Positions 22,831 through 33,065 of a stretch of DNA of 64,000 nucleotides are shown here, one piece after another. Source of the DNA: Adineta vaga (lineage: Eukaryota > Rotifera); NCBI GenBank assembly GCA_021613535.1, contig CP075492.1, positions 16,554,001-16,618,000 of the forward strand, in the 5' to 3' direction. Below the pieces are notes generated by a model, which worked only from the letters and a program-made list of their open reading frames with translations, searched no databases and was not told the DNA's origin. The translations under genes and the position numbers were made by a program. The first letter of the stretch is position 1, and each line of letters opens with the position of its first letter.

Positions 22831-22874
22831 TGTGTGTGTGTATTCTCTCTTTGTCTACCCACACCCACCCTCAA
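22831..22874. repeat. Telomere-like hairpin k
   Basis: GTGTGTGTGTATTC and CTACCCACACCCACCCTC, ending TCAAG. It forms the exact 5' edge of the pentapeptide-repeat relic. Confidence 0.7.
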
Positions 22875-23511
22875 GAATATGTGTGTTTAAAAACATTTCA
22901 AATAAGATATTCTGTAAACGAACTCAGTAAAACCAAACTTAAAAATTCTTTCTTATTTTCGCATACGATCAAGTTTCCAGATAGAATGTAATTGCATCAT
23001 AAAATGACGAAAAAACCAACATCCTAGTCATATAAATACATGTTTTTGAATCATATTTTTGGTGTTATTTATCTCCAATTCTGATTGCCGTTTTCTTATT
23101 GTTCTAGTTGATATTCTAATATAATATAAACGAACCGAAATAAGACAACATATAACAGGACCGAAAAGGGGGTCAACCCATTTCAATCAATGGCGACAAA
23201 TTATCACATGTTGAAAATAGTAATGATTGTAATGTATGTGTTTTTGCTAAAAAAGTGCTGTAGAATAATAATTTTTTTATCATTAAATTTAACCAAAAAT
23301 AATGTCAAATGAATAATTTTTCTATTAATTTAAAGACAATTACTTATTTATTGACTAAATTTATTCATTGCGTAAAATGTGTAATGATTGAAGTTTGATC
23401 TAATAATAATTTAAGAATTCGAAGTAATTATGATGTATTAAAATCTTTGAGACTAATTCTTTTACTATTGTTTTTTGTATAAATATAAAGTAAAAATTGT
23501 TCAGTTATTAA
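22875..23511. other. AT-rich intergenic, no gene
   Basis: No coding signal on either strand; many AATAAT-type runs. Confidence 0.5.
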
Positions 23512-23552
23512 TATTTACAAGAATATGATCAAGCATTAGAAAAATATAAATT
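23512..23552 (+). pseudogene. 41-base fragment of the ART-TPR gene
   Basis: Identical to 17949-17989 in the last TPR region of the ART-TPR gene (start TATTTACAAG, end AAAATATAAATT). Identity stops sharply on both sides and hairpin l begins two bases later. Confidence 0.8.
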
Positions 23553-23554
23553 AT

Positions 23555-23628
23555 CTTGAGGTTGTGAGTGTGGCTGTCACTGGGGTGTATGTGTCTCCGT
23601 CAACCTCACCCATACTCACACCCTCAAA
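23555..23628. repeat. Telomere-like hairpin l (degenerate)
   Basis: Ends CTTGAGGTTGTGAGTGTGG and CTCACACCCTCAA are complementary; the interior is degenerate G/T then C/A-rich. Confidence 0.7.
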
Positions 23629-23731
23629 ATACGAAAATTCTGACACCGCCGCTAATTTGAACAAAAAAAAGAAGCAAGAATAATATAATCGATTTATAAG
23701 ATATTAGTCAACTATTTTATAAATTCTTTGT

Positions 23732-24480
23732 TTAACGTATAATATATTTAACGATCAATATTGATAAGATTCGATAAATAATAAATAAACCACCATAAAG
23801 ATCAATTAATGTTGTTATACCTTCTTTAATATTATATTTAACTGTATAAATATACGTACATGACGATGGTGCACAATTGTTGAATTCAGTGAAAAACGAC
23901 TAGATAATAAAGAAGACTTATTAATTGCTTGAAAAGTATTTGTTCGATCAATACATGTTTGATTATACAAACATTGAATTGTTGTTTGTAAGATTGTTTC
24001 AAGTATATAACAACCAGCTAACATTCCACGGGATGAAACAACACATTTTGATGATAATCCACAATTACATCCATTATATTGTTGTGACACACTACGAAAA
24101 GCTTCAATATCATAAATAATATCCGGTTGTAAAGTTAAAATCCAATTAGTAAATAGATAATTGAGAAACATATTTGATCCAATCGTTTCTCGAATTAATG
24201 AAAGTGTATTAATAAATAATTTTGGCATTGTTTTTTTAAAATCAGTCATCATTTTTTGAATACTTTCATTTAATAAATCAAATGATAGAAGTTCAATGTT
24301 AGTGAAATCAATTGAACTTAATTGAATAAGTGCATTTTGAACTGTTTCTTGAGATAAACGACAAAACGTAGAAAGAATTTGAAATTGATCAATTATCAAA
24401 CCAAAAAAATCGTTTGTAGGATATCGATAAACAGAATAATAATACTATTAATAAATATATGTTTAACTGATCGTAATAAA
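23732..24480 (-). pseudogene. Cys-rich multicopy membrane family, copy C (internal deletion)
   Basis: From about 24420 the minus strand reads the middle of this bdelloid family: DQFQILSTFCRLSQETVQNA, then an NGCNCGLSSKC motif, CYILETILQTTIQCLYNQTC and SSRFSLNSTI. After SLNSTI the frame shifts, and the next frame resumes with CAPSSCTYIYTV plus the C-terminal membrane segment, ending at TAA 23734-23732. The intervening piece, which in relatives carries a SYEKYYxQ motif, is deleted. No N-terminus is present; it abuts copy B. A clear pseudogene. The family is abundant in bdelloids and has no known function. Confidence 0.65.
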
Positions 24481-24610
24481 ATGTTTGTTAACCATTAATG
24501 TATTAACAATATCATTGATTGTTTCATTGGTTAAATTAAGGTTTGAATTTAGAGCAGTAAAATTGAATGGTTTCGTCGATTTTAGATATGTATTCATTTG
24601 TAACATACAT
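24481..24610 (-). pseudogene. Copy B of the Cys-rich family, part 3' of the LINE
   Basis: Reads NTYLKSTKPFNFTALNSN... and stops in TAA near 24477. Placed directly after position 29859 on the far side of the LINE, it restores the family pattern CFYN-x-SC-M-L-(Q) without frame change, so this is the displaced 3' part of copy B. Confidence 0.7.
24599..24610. repeat. LINE target-site duplication, 3' side
   Basis: TGTAACATACAT, identical to 29847-29858 at the other end of the LINE. Confidence 0.85.
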
Positions 24611-24949
24611 TTTTTTTTTTTTTTTTTTTTTTTGGTAACAAAGCTTTATTGTAAAAAAGAACAACACTGTAACATAAAGTCAACGGAAGGTATTGTACTT
24701 CTACATAAGCTGGAGTAGAGAAAAAAAAAAGGACACATGACGTATGTCTTTTGTCCGTGACATAGTAATAAGAACGAGAAAAATTTTTATATGCCAATAG
24801 TGAGTGTAGATGGGGTGACGCGTGTAAAGTCTTACATATGTGGTAGAAGAAAAAGAGAAAGAAAACAGAAAACAGAAGATATAGTGGTACTATATGGATA
24901 GATTGGAGAGGAAGAGAAAAGAAGCTGGATTGTATGTGACATGTTTTAA

Positions 24950-25235
24950 ATCAGCAAATATATTGACTCGATTTCATATTGCATATAAGAACGAGCAAAG
25001 AATTTACTGGATATTGTAAGGATCAGCAAAGACGTTGACTCGATATCATATTGTATATAAGAACGAGCAAGGAATTTACTGGATATTGTAAGGATCAGCA
25101 AAGACGTTGACTCGATATCATATTGTATATAAGAACGAGCAAGGAATTTACTGGATATTGTAAGGATCAGCAAAGACGTTGACTCGATATCATATTGTAT
25201 ATAAGAACGAGTAAAAGAATTTGCTGTATACATGA
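24950..25235 (-). repeat. 72-base tandem repeat in the LINE 3' region
   Basis: About 3.5 copies of a 72-base unit with the core TTGACTCGATATCATATTG and GAGCAAGGAATTTACTGG, nearly identical between copies, with decayed units to about 25370. Because 72 is a multiple of three, one frame stays open through it; this is not evidence of coding. Confidence 0.85.
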
Positions 25236-25485
25236 ATCGGTTTAAAGATTGGCTCGATATTATATTATATATAAGAATGCGATCAATAAATAACTGAATA
25301 GAACGAAAGAACGATACAGCATATAGATTGAATCGACTTCTTATTTTGTATAAGAACGAGTTAAACGAAGTAGCTGAATAATATATTTGATTGCGATATA
25401 TCGTTTTTTACATCGATTCGACTGACACAAGAATAGTCTATTCTCTCGATGTTACTATTATATGTAATGGTTGGTGATTTCTTTT

Positions 25486-28177
25486 TTAAATTTTGTCTAA
25501 GATGCATTGTAGATGATTCTTCAGTGTAATGTCGTTGTTTGTTGTTGCCTTTTGAAGTGTATGTTTAAGTAGTCCTATTGCATAATCTTTGATTTTTGGA
25601 ATGTTGCTGATCTTGTGGATATATTTGACAGATGTATATATGGGTAGTCCGAGTGCAGCTCTAATTGCTTTATTCTGCATGATTTGTAAACGGTCCCATA
25701 CTTTTTGATCAGCAGTAAGGAGAATAGGATGTCCATAAATGATAACTGTGCGTACAATTGATTTGAAAATATTTATCATCGTCTTGTTGTTGGGTTCATA
25801 TGCTGTTCTCGAAAGATATCGAAGTAGACCGATCCGAGGAGCAATCTTGCTTTCAATATGTTCGAGATGTGCTCGCCATTTTAATCTTTTATCTATAATT
25901 ACACCCAAGTAACGTGTGGAATCCAGTGGTTTGATGATGGTGTCTTCAACTTTAACTTTCACTGGATTCTTGTAGTGTTTTCTTGGATGTATGCTGAAGT
26001 GTATCAGCTCTGTCTTAGTTGGTTGAAGTTTTAATTTCCATGACTTGCACCAACTTTCGAATGCATCTATGGATTGTTGTAATCTGGTGTTAAGATTTGT
26101 TAAGGTATTGCCAGATGTCCATAATGCAGTGTCGTCGGCGAACAACCCATGTTCTGTATGAGTTGGTATTCCATTCATCGAATCTGCCGTATACATAATA
26201 TAAAGTAATGGTGATAACGGAGATCCTTGTGGTGTACCGCTCTTCAGATTAAACGGACGTGATAATATATTTTCGATTTCAATTGCAGCCGTTCTATTGC
26301 TTAAGAATGAGATCAGATAGTTTGATGATGAAACAGGGAAGACGTAGATCATTAAGCTTGTATATCAAACCATCGTGCCATACCGAATCAAATGCGGCTT
26401 TGATGTCGAAAAGAATGACAGCTGAGTGACGTCGTCGACGTGGTCGTCTAAGTTGTCCTGCAGCGTATCTTTCTAATCGCACGATGTTGTATATAGTGCT
26501 TTTACCTGGTCTAAATCCGGCTTGATGTTGTGGTAAGATGTTTCGTCGTTCAAGTTCGAGCATTAAACGTTGTTTGATTATTTTCTCCAATAGTTTGCCT
26601 AAGCAACTAAGGAGACTAATCGGTCGATAGCTAGACGGTTGTTGTTTGTCTTTCTTTGGCTTTAATAGAAGAATAATATTAGCCTTTTTCCACATTGCTG
26701 GAATATAACCTTGTTTCAAAATTGCATTAAACAGATTTGTTAGATGCTGTACCAGTAATTTTGAATGATTCTTCAAACATCGGTTATGAATGTTGTCTGG
26801 ACCAGTGGAGCTATTTCTAAGTTGTCTTATATGATTTTTGACTTCTTTTTCTTTGATTTGCTTCCACTTTGGTGTGTTTGAAGAGGTTATAGTTTTACTT
26901 TTGACTTTGTTTGCTTGGCGTGTTACTTGATCATGAAGTGGCAACGTATCAGCAGTGTGAGAGTAGACTTCATTTTCGAAGTAATCTGCAAATAAGTCTG
27001 CTTTCTCCTTGTCTGATGTTGCAGTTGTATTGTTGTATTTCATGATGTTGGCGTAGGTTTGCTTGATCCTTTTGTTGTGGAACTTGCGCACCGTCAGCCA
27101 AACTTTGTCCGAATACATTTTCTTATGGCATAAAGATGACATTAACTTGTTGAAGTTATTTCTTCTGTCGTTTCTAAGTGAATTTGTAAGCAAGACTTTG
27201 GAATTGTAATATAGATGTTTATCTAAGTTGTTTCCAGTCTTCTTCCATTTTCGATATGCTTGATGTTTTTGTTTTATCAGGCTTATCGATACTTCACTTG
27301 GTGTATACGTTCGGATCATCTGCTTTGTTTGTGGAACGGCTTCTTTTGTTGCTTCTAGTATACTAGTGGTAATGAATGATGTATATTCTTCTATGTCTGC
27401 TGTTGAATCTAAATGATGATCATTTTTCCACAGCATCAGTTGTTGATCTAACTTGCACCTAAATTTTGACCATTTTGCTGCTTTGAAATTAAATAAAATT
27501 CTTGACGAAGCCGGTTTGGGTTCAGCTCCGCAAGGAATATCAAATGTTAATGGTTTATGGCCATTTAATGCACCGATTGTTGGATGAGTCTCAACGTTTG
27601 ATATGAATGAAAGAAGTGGTTGACTTGCTAGAATCCAATCTAGTTTAACTTCATAATCATTTTTTTCGAAAGTTGGACTATCATCGTCGACACAATCAAT
27701 AAGACCATCTTTAAATAATTCTTGCAGCTGTCTTCCTCTAGCATTAGCTTGTTGTGATCCCATATTATATAATGTTGCATTAAGATCACCCATGATAATG
27801 CAGTTGTTGTTGACGTTATAAAGTTCGTGGAATAAGTTGATATCGATCTTTGCTTTTGGTGGTACGTAAATGGAGGATATTAGTATTGATTTGAATGATT
27901 TAGTTCGAATCTCTACTGCTATCGCTTCATTCTTGCAGGTTGTTTTGTTTAGTACTTCTTGACACTTGATATGTTGTTTCACTGCTAGTAATACTCCACC
28001 CCCAGCTTGTCCTATTCGATCATTTCTGAAGATGTTATAACCAAAAAGCGTGAATGGTCTTTCGCTCTTTAGATTAGTTTCATTAACAGAGATAATATCG
28101 TATTTGGAGAATCTGGCTAGGAGTTCATCTTTGTGTTTGGTAATTGAGTTAATGTTGATATGGCATAAACTAAGCAT
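25486..28177 (-). pseudogene. LINE ORF2: AP endonuclease plus reverse transcriptase, frameshifted
   Basis: Starts at ATG 28177. Residues about 1-215 are the apurinic-type endonuclease (LCHININSI, NETNL, GGGVLLAV, MGDLNA, LDWILAS, NGHKPL). RT follows: SYRPISLLSCLGKLLEKI, HQAGFRPGKST, FDIKAAFDSVWH, then, in the next frame, SGTPQGSPLSPLLYIMYTAD and the catalytic FADDTA. The first frame ends at 26294 and the second is open from about 26350 to 25486; the join lies in the RT domain between IIK and SNYLISFL. One indel, no intron signals. The C-terminal segment lacks RNase H. Inactive as written unless the shift is a sequencing error. Confidence 0.85.
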
Positions 28178-29627
28178 CGTTGCTGCTTGTTTTAAGTGTT
28201 TTCTTGTCGTTTATAGATGCATCAGGAGAGTTGTTGGAAGAAAGGGCCATCTTGTTTGTAGAGTATCCTTCTTTTGTATTTTGTGCGTCTTTTGACGTAG
28301 TAGGAGTTGATGGCATAGTAGGTTTATTTGAAGTGACATTCTCTGTTGTAGACGATTTGTCAGCTTCACTCTGTTGTTTTTTTGGTTTTGGTTTGATGAT
28401 CTTAACTGCTTGACTTTGTTCGTTGGAATCAGAGTCTGAATCAGTTAATATATATTTTTCTTCATTATTACGATCGAGGAGTCCGAATGATTTTTCGATC
28501 TTCTTGATCTTCTGATGTAGTGCTTTGAATAGTCGATTGGTAGTTTTTTCGATGATGGTTTCCATTTTGCTGGTAAGAGCATTAATGATATCGTCGAATA
28601 AATTGTCCGTTAATAGTTGTTTTTGTGTTTGGTTGAATTGTGATAGAGGTGGGAAGTCATGTGTGCTGTAGATTGATGGTGCTTGTGTTACTTGTTTGCT
28701 TGTTGTTGCATATTGGTTAACCATGTTTTGCATCTTCTTTTCTTGTTCTCTATAATGTGAACATTCTTTGGAAGTAGCAATATGATTACCTTTACAGTTG
28801 TAGCACTTGACTGCGTCATCTGTAACAGTACATTTGTCGTTGCTATGATTTTCACCACATCGACTACATACTTGTTGCTTGGTTTTGCAGTATTTGGCTA
28901 CATGGTTGTATTTTAAGCAAATGTAACATTGCACCGGTTTGGAATTTTGTGTGGCTGGTTCAGCGGTGAAGTGCATGCAATCCACTTGTAAACCAGTTTG
29001 CACAAAGATATTTCGATTTGTTGCATCGCTAAATGATATCTTGACTGTTCGTGTTGGAGTCTTACCATCTTTGCTTGTTAATCGAATAACTTCTGTTACT
29101 TCAAGACCAACGTTCTTTAGTGCTTCAGTTATTCGATCGTTTGGTAGTTCTAGATCGACTCTTTTTACGAAGGCGATCTTTTCTGTGTCCTTGATTCTTT
29201 GTATAGATCTTGGAACGTATACCGTGGCTGATGGTTGACCGTTTGACGATAATATTGATGAAAAGTCGTTTAATATGTTGTTGAACGATTTAACATCTCT
29301 TGCATATAATGTGAATATTCCATTTCGTCCAAGTTGGATGTCATGGATATTGACTTCAGCAAGATGTTGCTTCAATATATCATTTAGCTGCAATTTGTTT
29401 AAGTTAACACCCTCTAGAATAAGAGGGGCGATACTAAATGTTGGTTGGCTTGATTTTAAAGCATATGGTCCTGCTTTGCCATCTTGTGTTGTTCGTTGTG
29501 GGCTTTGTATGCTTTGTGAGCTTTGTGGCCCTTGTTTTCGTTGTGTGGTGGTTGCTCTTTGTTGGTTGTCCACGCTGTGATAGCGTCTCTGTTGACCACC
29601 GCCACCCCTTCCTCTCTTGGAAGGCAT
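28170..29627 (-). CDS. LINE ORF1: gag-like RNA-binding protein
   Basis: 485 residues from ATG 29627. The N-terminus is basic and glycine-rich (PSKRGRGGGGQQRRY) and probably binds nucleic acid. A central region (about 130-215) resembles the RRM-like fold of LINE ORF1 proteins. Three zinc knuckles follow: CYICLKYNHVAKYC, CSRCGENHSNDKC and CYNCKGNHIATSKEC. The C-terminal third is polar, Ser/Thr/Lys-rich, with a likely coiled segment (MEIIEKTTNRLFKALHQKIK region). It coats the element RNA for retrotransposition. The frame is intact and overlaps ORF2 by eight bases, so ORF2 would need reinitiation or a similar mechanism. Confidence 0.85.
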   Translation of the reverse strand: MPSKRGRGGGGQQRRYHSVDNQQRATTTQRKQGPQSSQSIQSPQRTTQDGKAGPYALKSSQPTFSIAPLILEGVNLNKLQLNDILKQHLAEVNIHDIQLGRNGIFTLYARDVKSFNNILNDFSSILSSNGQPSATVYVPRSIQRIKDTEKIAFVKRVDLELPNDRITEALKNVGLEVTEVIRLTSKDGKTPTRTVKISFSDATNRNIFVQTGLQVDCMHFTAEPATQNSKPVQCYICLKYNHVAKYCKTKQQVCSRCGENHSNDKCTVTDDAVKCYNCKGNHIATSKECSHYREQEKKMQNMVNQYATTSKQVTQAPSIYSTHDFPPLSQFNQTQKQLLTDNLFDDIINALTSKMETIIEKTTNRLFKALHQKIKKIEKSFGLLDRNNEEKYILTDSDSDSNEQSQAVKIIKPKPKKQQSEADKSSTTENVTSNKPTMPSTPTTSKDAQNTKEGYSTNKMALSSNNSPDASINDKKTLKTSSNDA

Positions 29628-29846
29628 TAAAATCAGCACCAGTTGTTGATAATTTGATGTAGATTGTTTTTGTTTTCTTGTTTGGGTTGATGAAGTACAG
29701 AGGATCTCGATGAAAAACCAGTTTTTTTAAGTCCTAGGACTTTTTAGCTGGTCGAAAGAAAAAGTAGAAAGACGAGAGATAAGATATATATGTTTATTTC
29801 ACTTGGACGAATGCGACTGATCGCGATCAAGTCAACTAGACGAATG

Positions 29847-29858
29847 TGTAACATACAT
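29847..29858. repeat. LINE target-site duplication, 5' side
   Basis: TGTAACATACAT, identical to 24599-24610. Confidence 0.85.
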
Positions 29859-30627
29859 GAAATATTGTAAAAACATTCTAATGTTGATGATAATAATGAT
29901 GTCATTTGATAACAACCAATAAAAAAATTTGGAATCGAATAAAGGATAATGTCTAAGCATTCAAAATCTCATCATATTCGTAGAGATTAGCAGATTGTTG
30001 ACATAATGGCGAAACGCCACAATCACAATTCGAGTACGTTCTTGGACTCATAATAAATGCTCCGGAATATCGATCGAATAAAATTCCAAAATTGAGATTA
30101 TTAATCAGTCGATTTCCGTGTATAGTTGCTTGAAATAATTGAATTGTTGTAAGAAATGTTTTTATAGTTGTTGATTTCCAATCTTGAAAAGATGAATTAA
30201 TTTGAATTTGAAATGATTGTTGAGAAATAATTTGTGATGTAAAATATTTTGTTTGAAAAAATAATCGAAGTGAATCAGTTATAATTTGTTGTGATTGTCT
30301 ACAAAAAATCGATAATAATTTAAACTGATCACCTCCATTGTCTCTGAAATCTTCAGTAAGTGAATTAGATCGACTTGTAAATGCATCATGTAAATATTCA
30401 ATCCATCTATCGGAAACCAAATCACTTGAACATACTTGATGATATTGTGGTTCAATTGTAAGAAAATGTGAATATAACATTGAAATTGAAGTACATGGAC
30501 ATGATAAAGATTGAGAAGATTCTTCTTGAAGTTGAATATATTGAAATTCTGTTGGATTGTAAATTGTTTTTGATTGTATTGTTTTCATCATAAATGTATA
30601 GAATATTAAAATAATAAAGGAAATCAT
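29859..30627 (-). pseudogene. Copy B of the Cys-rich membrane family, split by the LINE
   Basis: Starts at ATG 30627 with a hydrophobic segment (ISFIILIFYTFMM), then the family landmarks LSCPCTSISMLYSHF, YHQVCSSDLVSDRWIEYL, QFKLLSIFCRQSQQ and SNCDCGVSPLC. The frame ends at TAG 29953-29955; a one-base shift upstream restores IPNFFIGCYQMTS...LECFYNISCM up to the LINE. So copy B carries both a frameshift and the insertion, and its remaining part is at 24481-24610. The protein would be a surface molecule with a Cys-rich ectodomain flanked by membrane segments. Its start lies two bases after the stop of copy A. Function unknown. Confidence 0.65.
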
Positions 30628-30629
30628 AA

Positions 30630-31601
30630 TTATTGATAACGAATTTGCCGATGAGAACTTGGATAATGTTTAAAAAGATTTAATTCAATTAATTGTTTTT
30701 GAACAAGATTTTCCGTTTGTTGTAAACGAAGAGAAACTAAAAGAAAAGAAATTTAATATTAATTAATAATTAAGCAAACTTACAAGGAATTTTTGATTTA
30801 GGGATTCGATCTTTTAATTGCTGAATAAATTTGATAGCAAATGGAATTATAAGTCCAAGTATTAAAATTAAACTCGCTAATAAACTAATTAATTTGTTGA
30901 TAATAAAATAAAAATTATATCGAGAAATTTTCAAATAAGTACATGATGATGGCGCACATTGAGAATAATATTTTTCATAAGAAATATTAATTATCCAATT
31001 TTCTACCATTAAATTAACAACAACGGATTGAATTGTTGATTGTGGATTGTAAATACTTTGGTGGAATGTTGGTATTACTTTAAATTTTTCATTTGTACGA
31101 AAATATGATAGAAGTCTATTTATACAGTTCCGATCATAAAAACATTCGAGTGTTGAAACGAGAATTGAAGTTACTGGTAAACAACCAGATGATATACCTG
31201 GAATATAAAATATTAAATTACCACCATCACTTGGAAGTGGTGCTTGAAAAACATCATGTATTCCTGATGAAGTTTTATTGCAAACTGCATTTGTACATGC
31301 GCATTCTAAACCATCTTCTTGATTGTATGCTCTTACAAAATACCGACAGAATTCTGAACGTTACTTTTGACTGCAAAATAATAATTTGTTCTTTTGTTGG
31401 TTTTGCTATCGTAATTTTTGTTATTTGAGTCATTAAAGATAAACTGATATCAATTCTACAAAGAATTAATAGAAAAAGTAAAATATAAATTCGTGTTCCA
31501 ATGATATTGCAACGACGTTGTTGATCACTCTCTTGTTCATTACTGTCAGGTTTAGATGCAAAAAAATTTAAATTAAGAAAATAATTTTTCAAAGAAGACA
31601 T
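30630..31601 (-). pseudogene. Copy A of the Cys-rich membrane family (internal deletion)
   Basis: ATG 31601 opens a cytoplasmic tail and a membrane segment (TRIYILLFLLILCRIDISL), then KITIAKPTKEQ. At about 31375 the frame breaks and jumps to the second half of the domain: CACTNAVCNKTSSGIHD, GCLPVTS, LECFYDRNC, MVENWIINISYEKYYSQCAP and a C-terminal membrane segment. A GTAAGTTTGC donor at 30781 and TTTTAG acceptor lead to a last exon (RLQQTENLVQKQLIELNLF) ending at TAA 30632-30630. The central CPC and CSSD blocks are missing, so about half the ectodomain is deleted. Both ends look well preserved, which implies a single deletion. Confidence 0.65.
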
Positions 31602-31800
31602 CAAAATAGTCCAGATTGTGCGTTTGATAGGAATAAGAAAAAAATGAGAGCGAGTTTATATTATATTGTTATTTGTAATTAAATATGAAGTGTTTTCTTT
31701 GAACTGAAAAACATGACAAACTGAAATTTGTTTTTTCGACATTTTTTATAAAACAAGTTTTTGAATTTACTTATTGACTTTACCATAAGATTTTAACCAT

Positions 31801-31847
31801 CTTGGGGTTGTGGGTGTATTTCTTCTTCTTTCACACCCTCACCCTCG
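31801..31847. repeat. Telomere-like hairpin m
   Basis: CTTGGGGTTGTGGGTG and CACACCCTCACCCTCG around a TTTCTTCTTCTTT loop, between copy A and the decayed 7TM gene. Confidence 0.75.
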
Positions 31848-31866
31848 ATAGCATATGAAATGTTCA

Positions 31867-32853
31867 TTAATATCGTCTTAAACGTGTATATAATATAGAA
31901 CATTGACACAATTTGTATAATTGTTCTCTGTATTTTGGTGATAGTAGAACGAAGATAAAGAAATCAGATAGACAATAAGGTAGAGTGTATTCTCCCATGA
32001 TTGTGTAAGACAATTGAAACGAAATGCTACGATGAGATGAGGAATCATCAGTGTGACGAGTATATAAGGAGTGATGATACTGTGTCTGTATGTATATAAT
32101 ACCTCTCGAAAGGTTGACCAAAATGTCGCATTTGATTTTAAAGTTGTTTTGTGTTTAATAAGAATAGTAATCATAATGATAGGTGCAACAAAATTCACGA
32201 CAACAGGAACAACGAGATGAATAATATTTGTTATTATTTCAAAGATGATCAGAAAACGTGAACGAAGATGAAGAGAACACCAAGACCGATTTGAGAAGTG
32301 TGAATCAACGCGCGATTGCAGGGAAAATGATTTGTGAAGAACGATGACAAAGTATGATAAGAAATTAGTATTGGTATAACTATTTTAGATGCACGTTGAC
32401 TGCGCTCTTTGCTGAAAAACACATTCTTATAAGCAACAACGACCCGACCCGTTCAATGGTCATACATACCGTCAGAGAATAATAGAAAGAAGAAAATACA
32501 TAAATCAGATAATCGAGAACAAAGCATTCAATGATACCAGTGTTCTTTTCGCTAAAGATAGCAAGTAGACGAATGGCTAATATAATCGTACCAAATTGTT
32601 CTATAATCGCGATCCATAATCGATAAATTCAATTTCCAATTTGACGTGATAATATTTGGCAAAATGTACCGACGGTCAAGAAGTTGCACATGATGCAGAT
32701 GAAAAGTGCAATGATAATACTGGCAAAGATTCGCTTCGAGTGAAATATTGTAATATGATGTGGTGAACTGACAGATCGAAATGTAGAAACATCGAGAACA
32801 CAGTCTCGGAGAATTCCAGTCGTAATCAATAACAGTTTTCGACATAATAACAC
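31867..32853 (-). pseudogene. Decayed orphan 7TM receptor gene
   Basis: Pieces of one 7TM protein lie in order on the minus strand but in different frames. First comes an ILRDC..FRSV segment, then a hydrophobic run, then an in-frame stop at about 32629. Next, SLTVCMTIERV (TM3 end with E-R-V) lies in another frame. From 32198, NFVAPIIMITILI (TM5), YILVTLMIPHLIVAF (TM6), and a TM7-like FIFVLLSPKYREQLYKL in a third frame. This order and these motifs match a large bdelloid orphan-receptor family. At least three lesions make it a pseudogene. Confidence 0.6.
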
Positions 32854-32919
32854 AACCGATTGTAAAAATACGATCTGAAAAGAGTATTTAAAGGTAGAAA
32901 TTTGACACTCTCAGTCCAT

Positions 32920-32984
32920 CTTGAGAGGGTGTCAATGAATATGAATGACGAAGATTTATATTCACACTAACACCCATCCTCAAG
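32920..32984. repeat. Telomere-like hairpin n (degenerate)
   Basis: CTTGAGAGGGTGTC pairs loosely with AACACCCATCCTCAAG; it shows the CTTGAG...CTCAAG ends clearly. It is just upstream of the 7TM pseudogene. Confidence 0.7.
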
Positions 32985-33065
32985 CCTTTTCTGCTTATGT
33001 TCAAGAGATGGAGAGAGAGAAAGCGGAAATGAGTCGATTTACCATTACAATGTATTTATTTAATA

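Larger units (their letters stand above)
24611..29846 (-). mobile_element. Jockey-like non-LTR retrotransposon (LINE), full length
   Basis: 5,236 bases on the minus strand between perfect 12-base target duplications. It ends in a 23-base poly(A) (seen as T at 24611-24633). Order: 5' leader 29846-29628, ORF1 with three CCHC knuckles, ORF2 with endonuclease and reverse transcriptase overlapping ORF1 by eight bases (ATGCTTAG), then a ~850-base 3' region with ~72-base tandem repeats. The C-terminus after the RT (RLQIMQNKAIRAALGLP) resembles the Jockey superfamily; no RNase H is visible. The copy looks recent, but ORF2 has a frameshift at about 26300-26350, so this copy is probably not autonomous. 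Confidence 0.85.

Noticed and set aside
24946-25233. 95-codon frame of repeated 24-residue units on the minus strand
   Set aside because: Translation of the 72-base LINE 3' tandem repeat; not a protein repeat gene.
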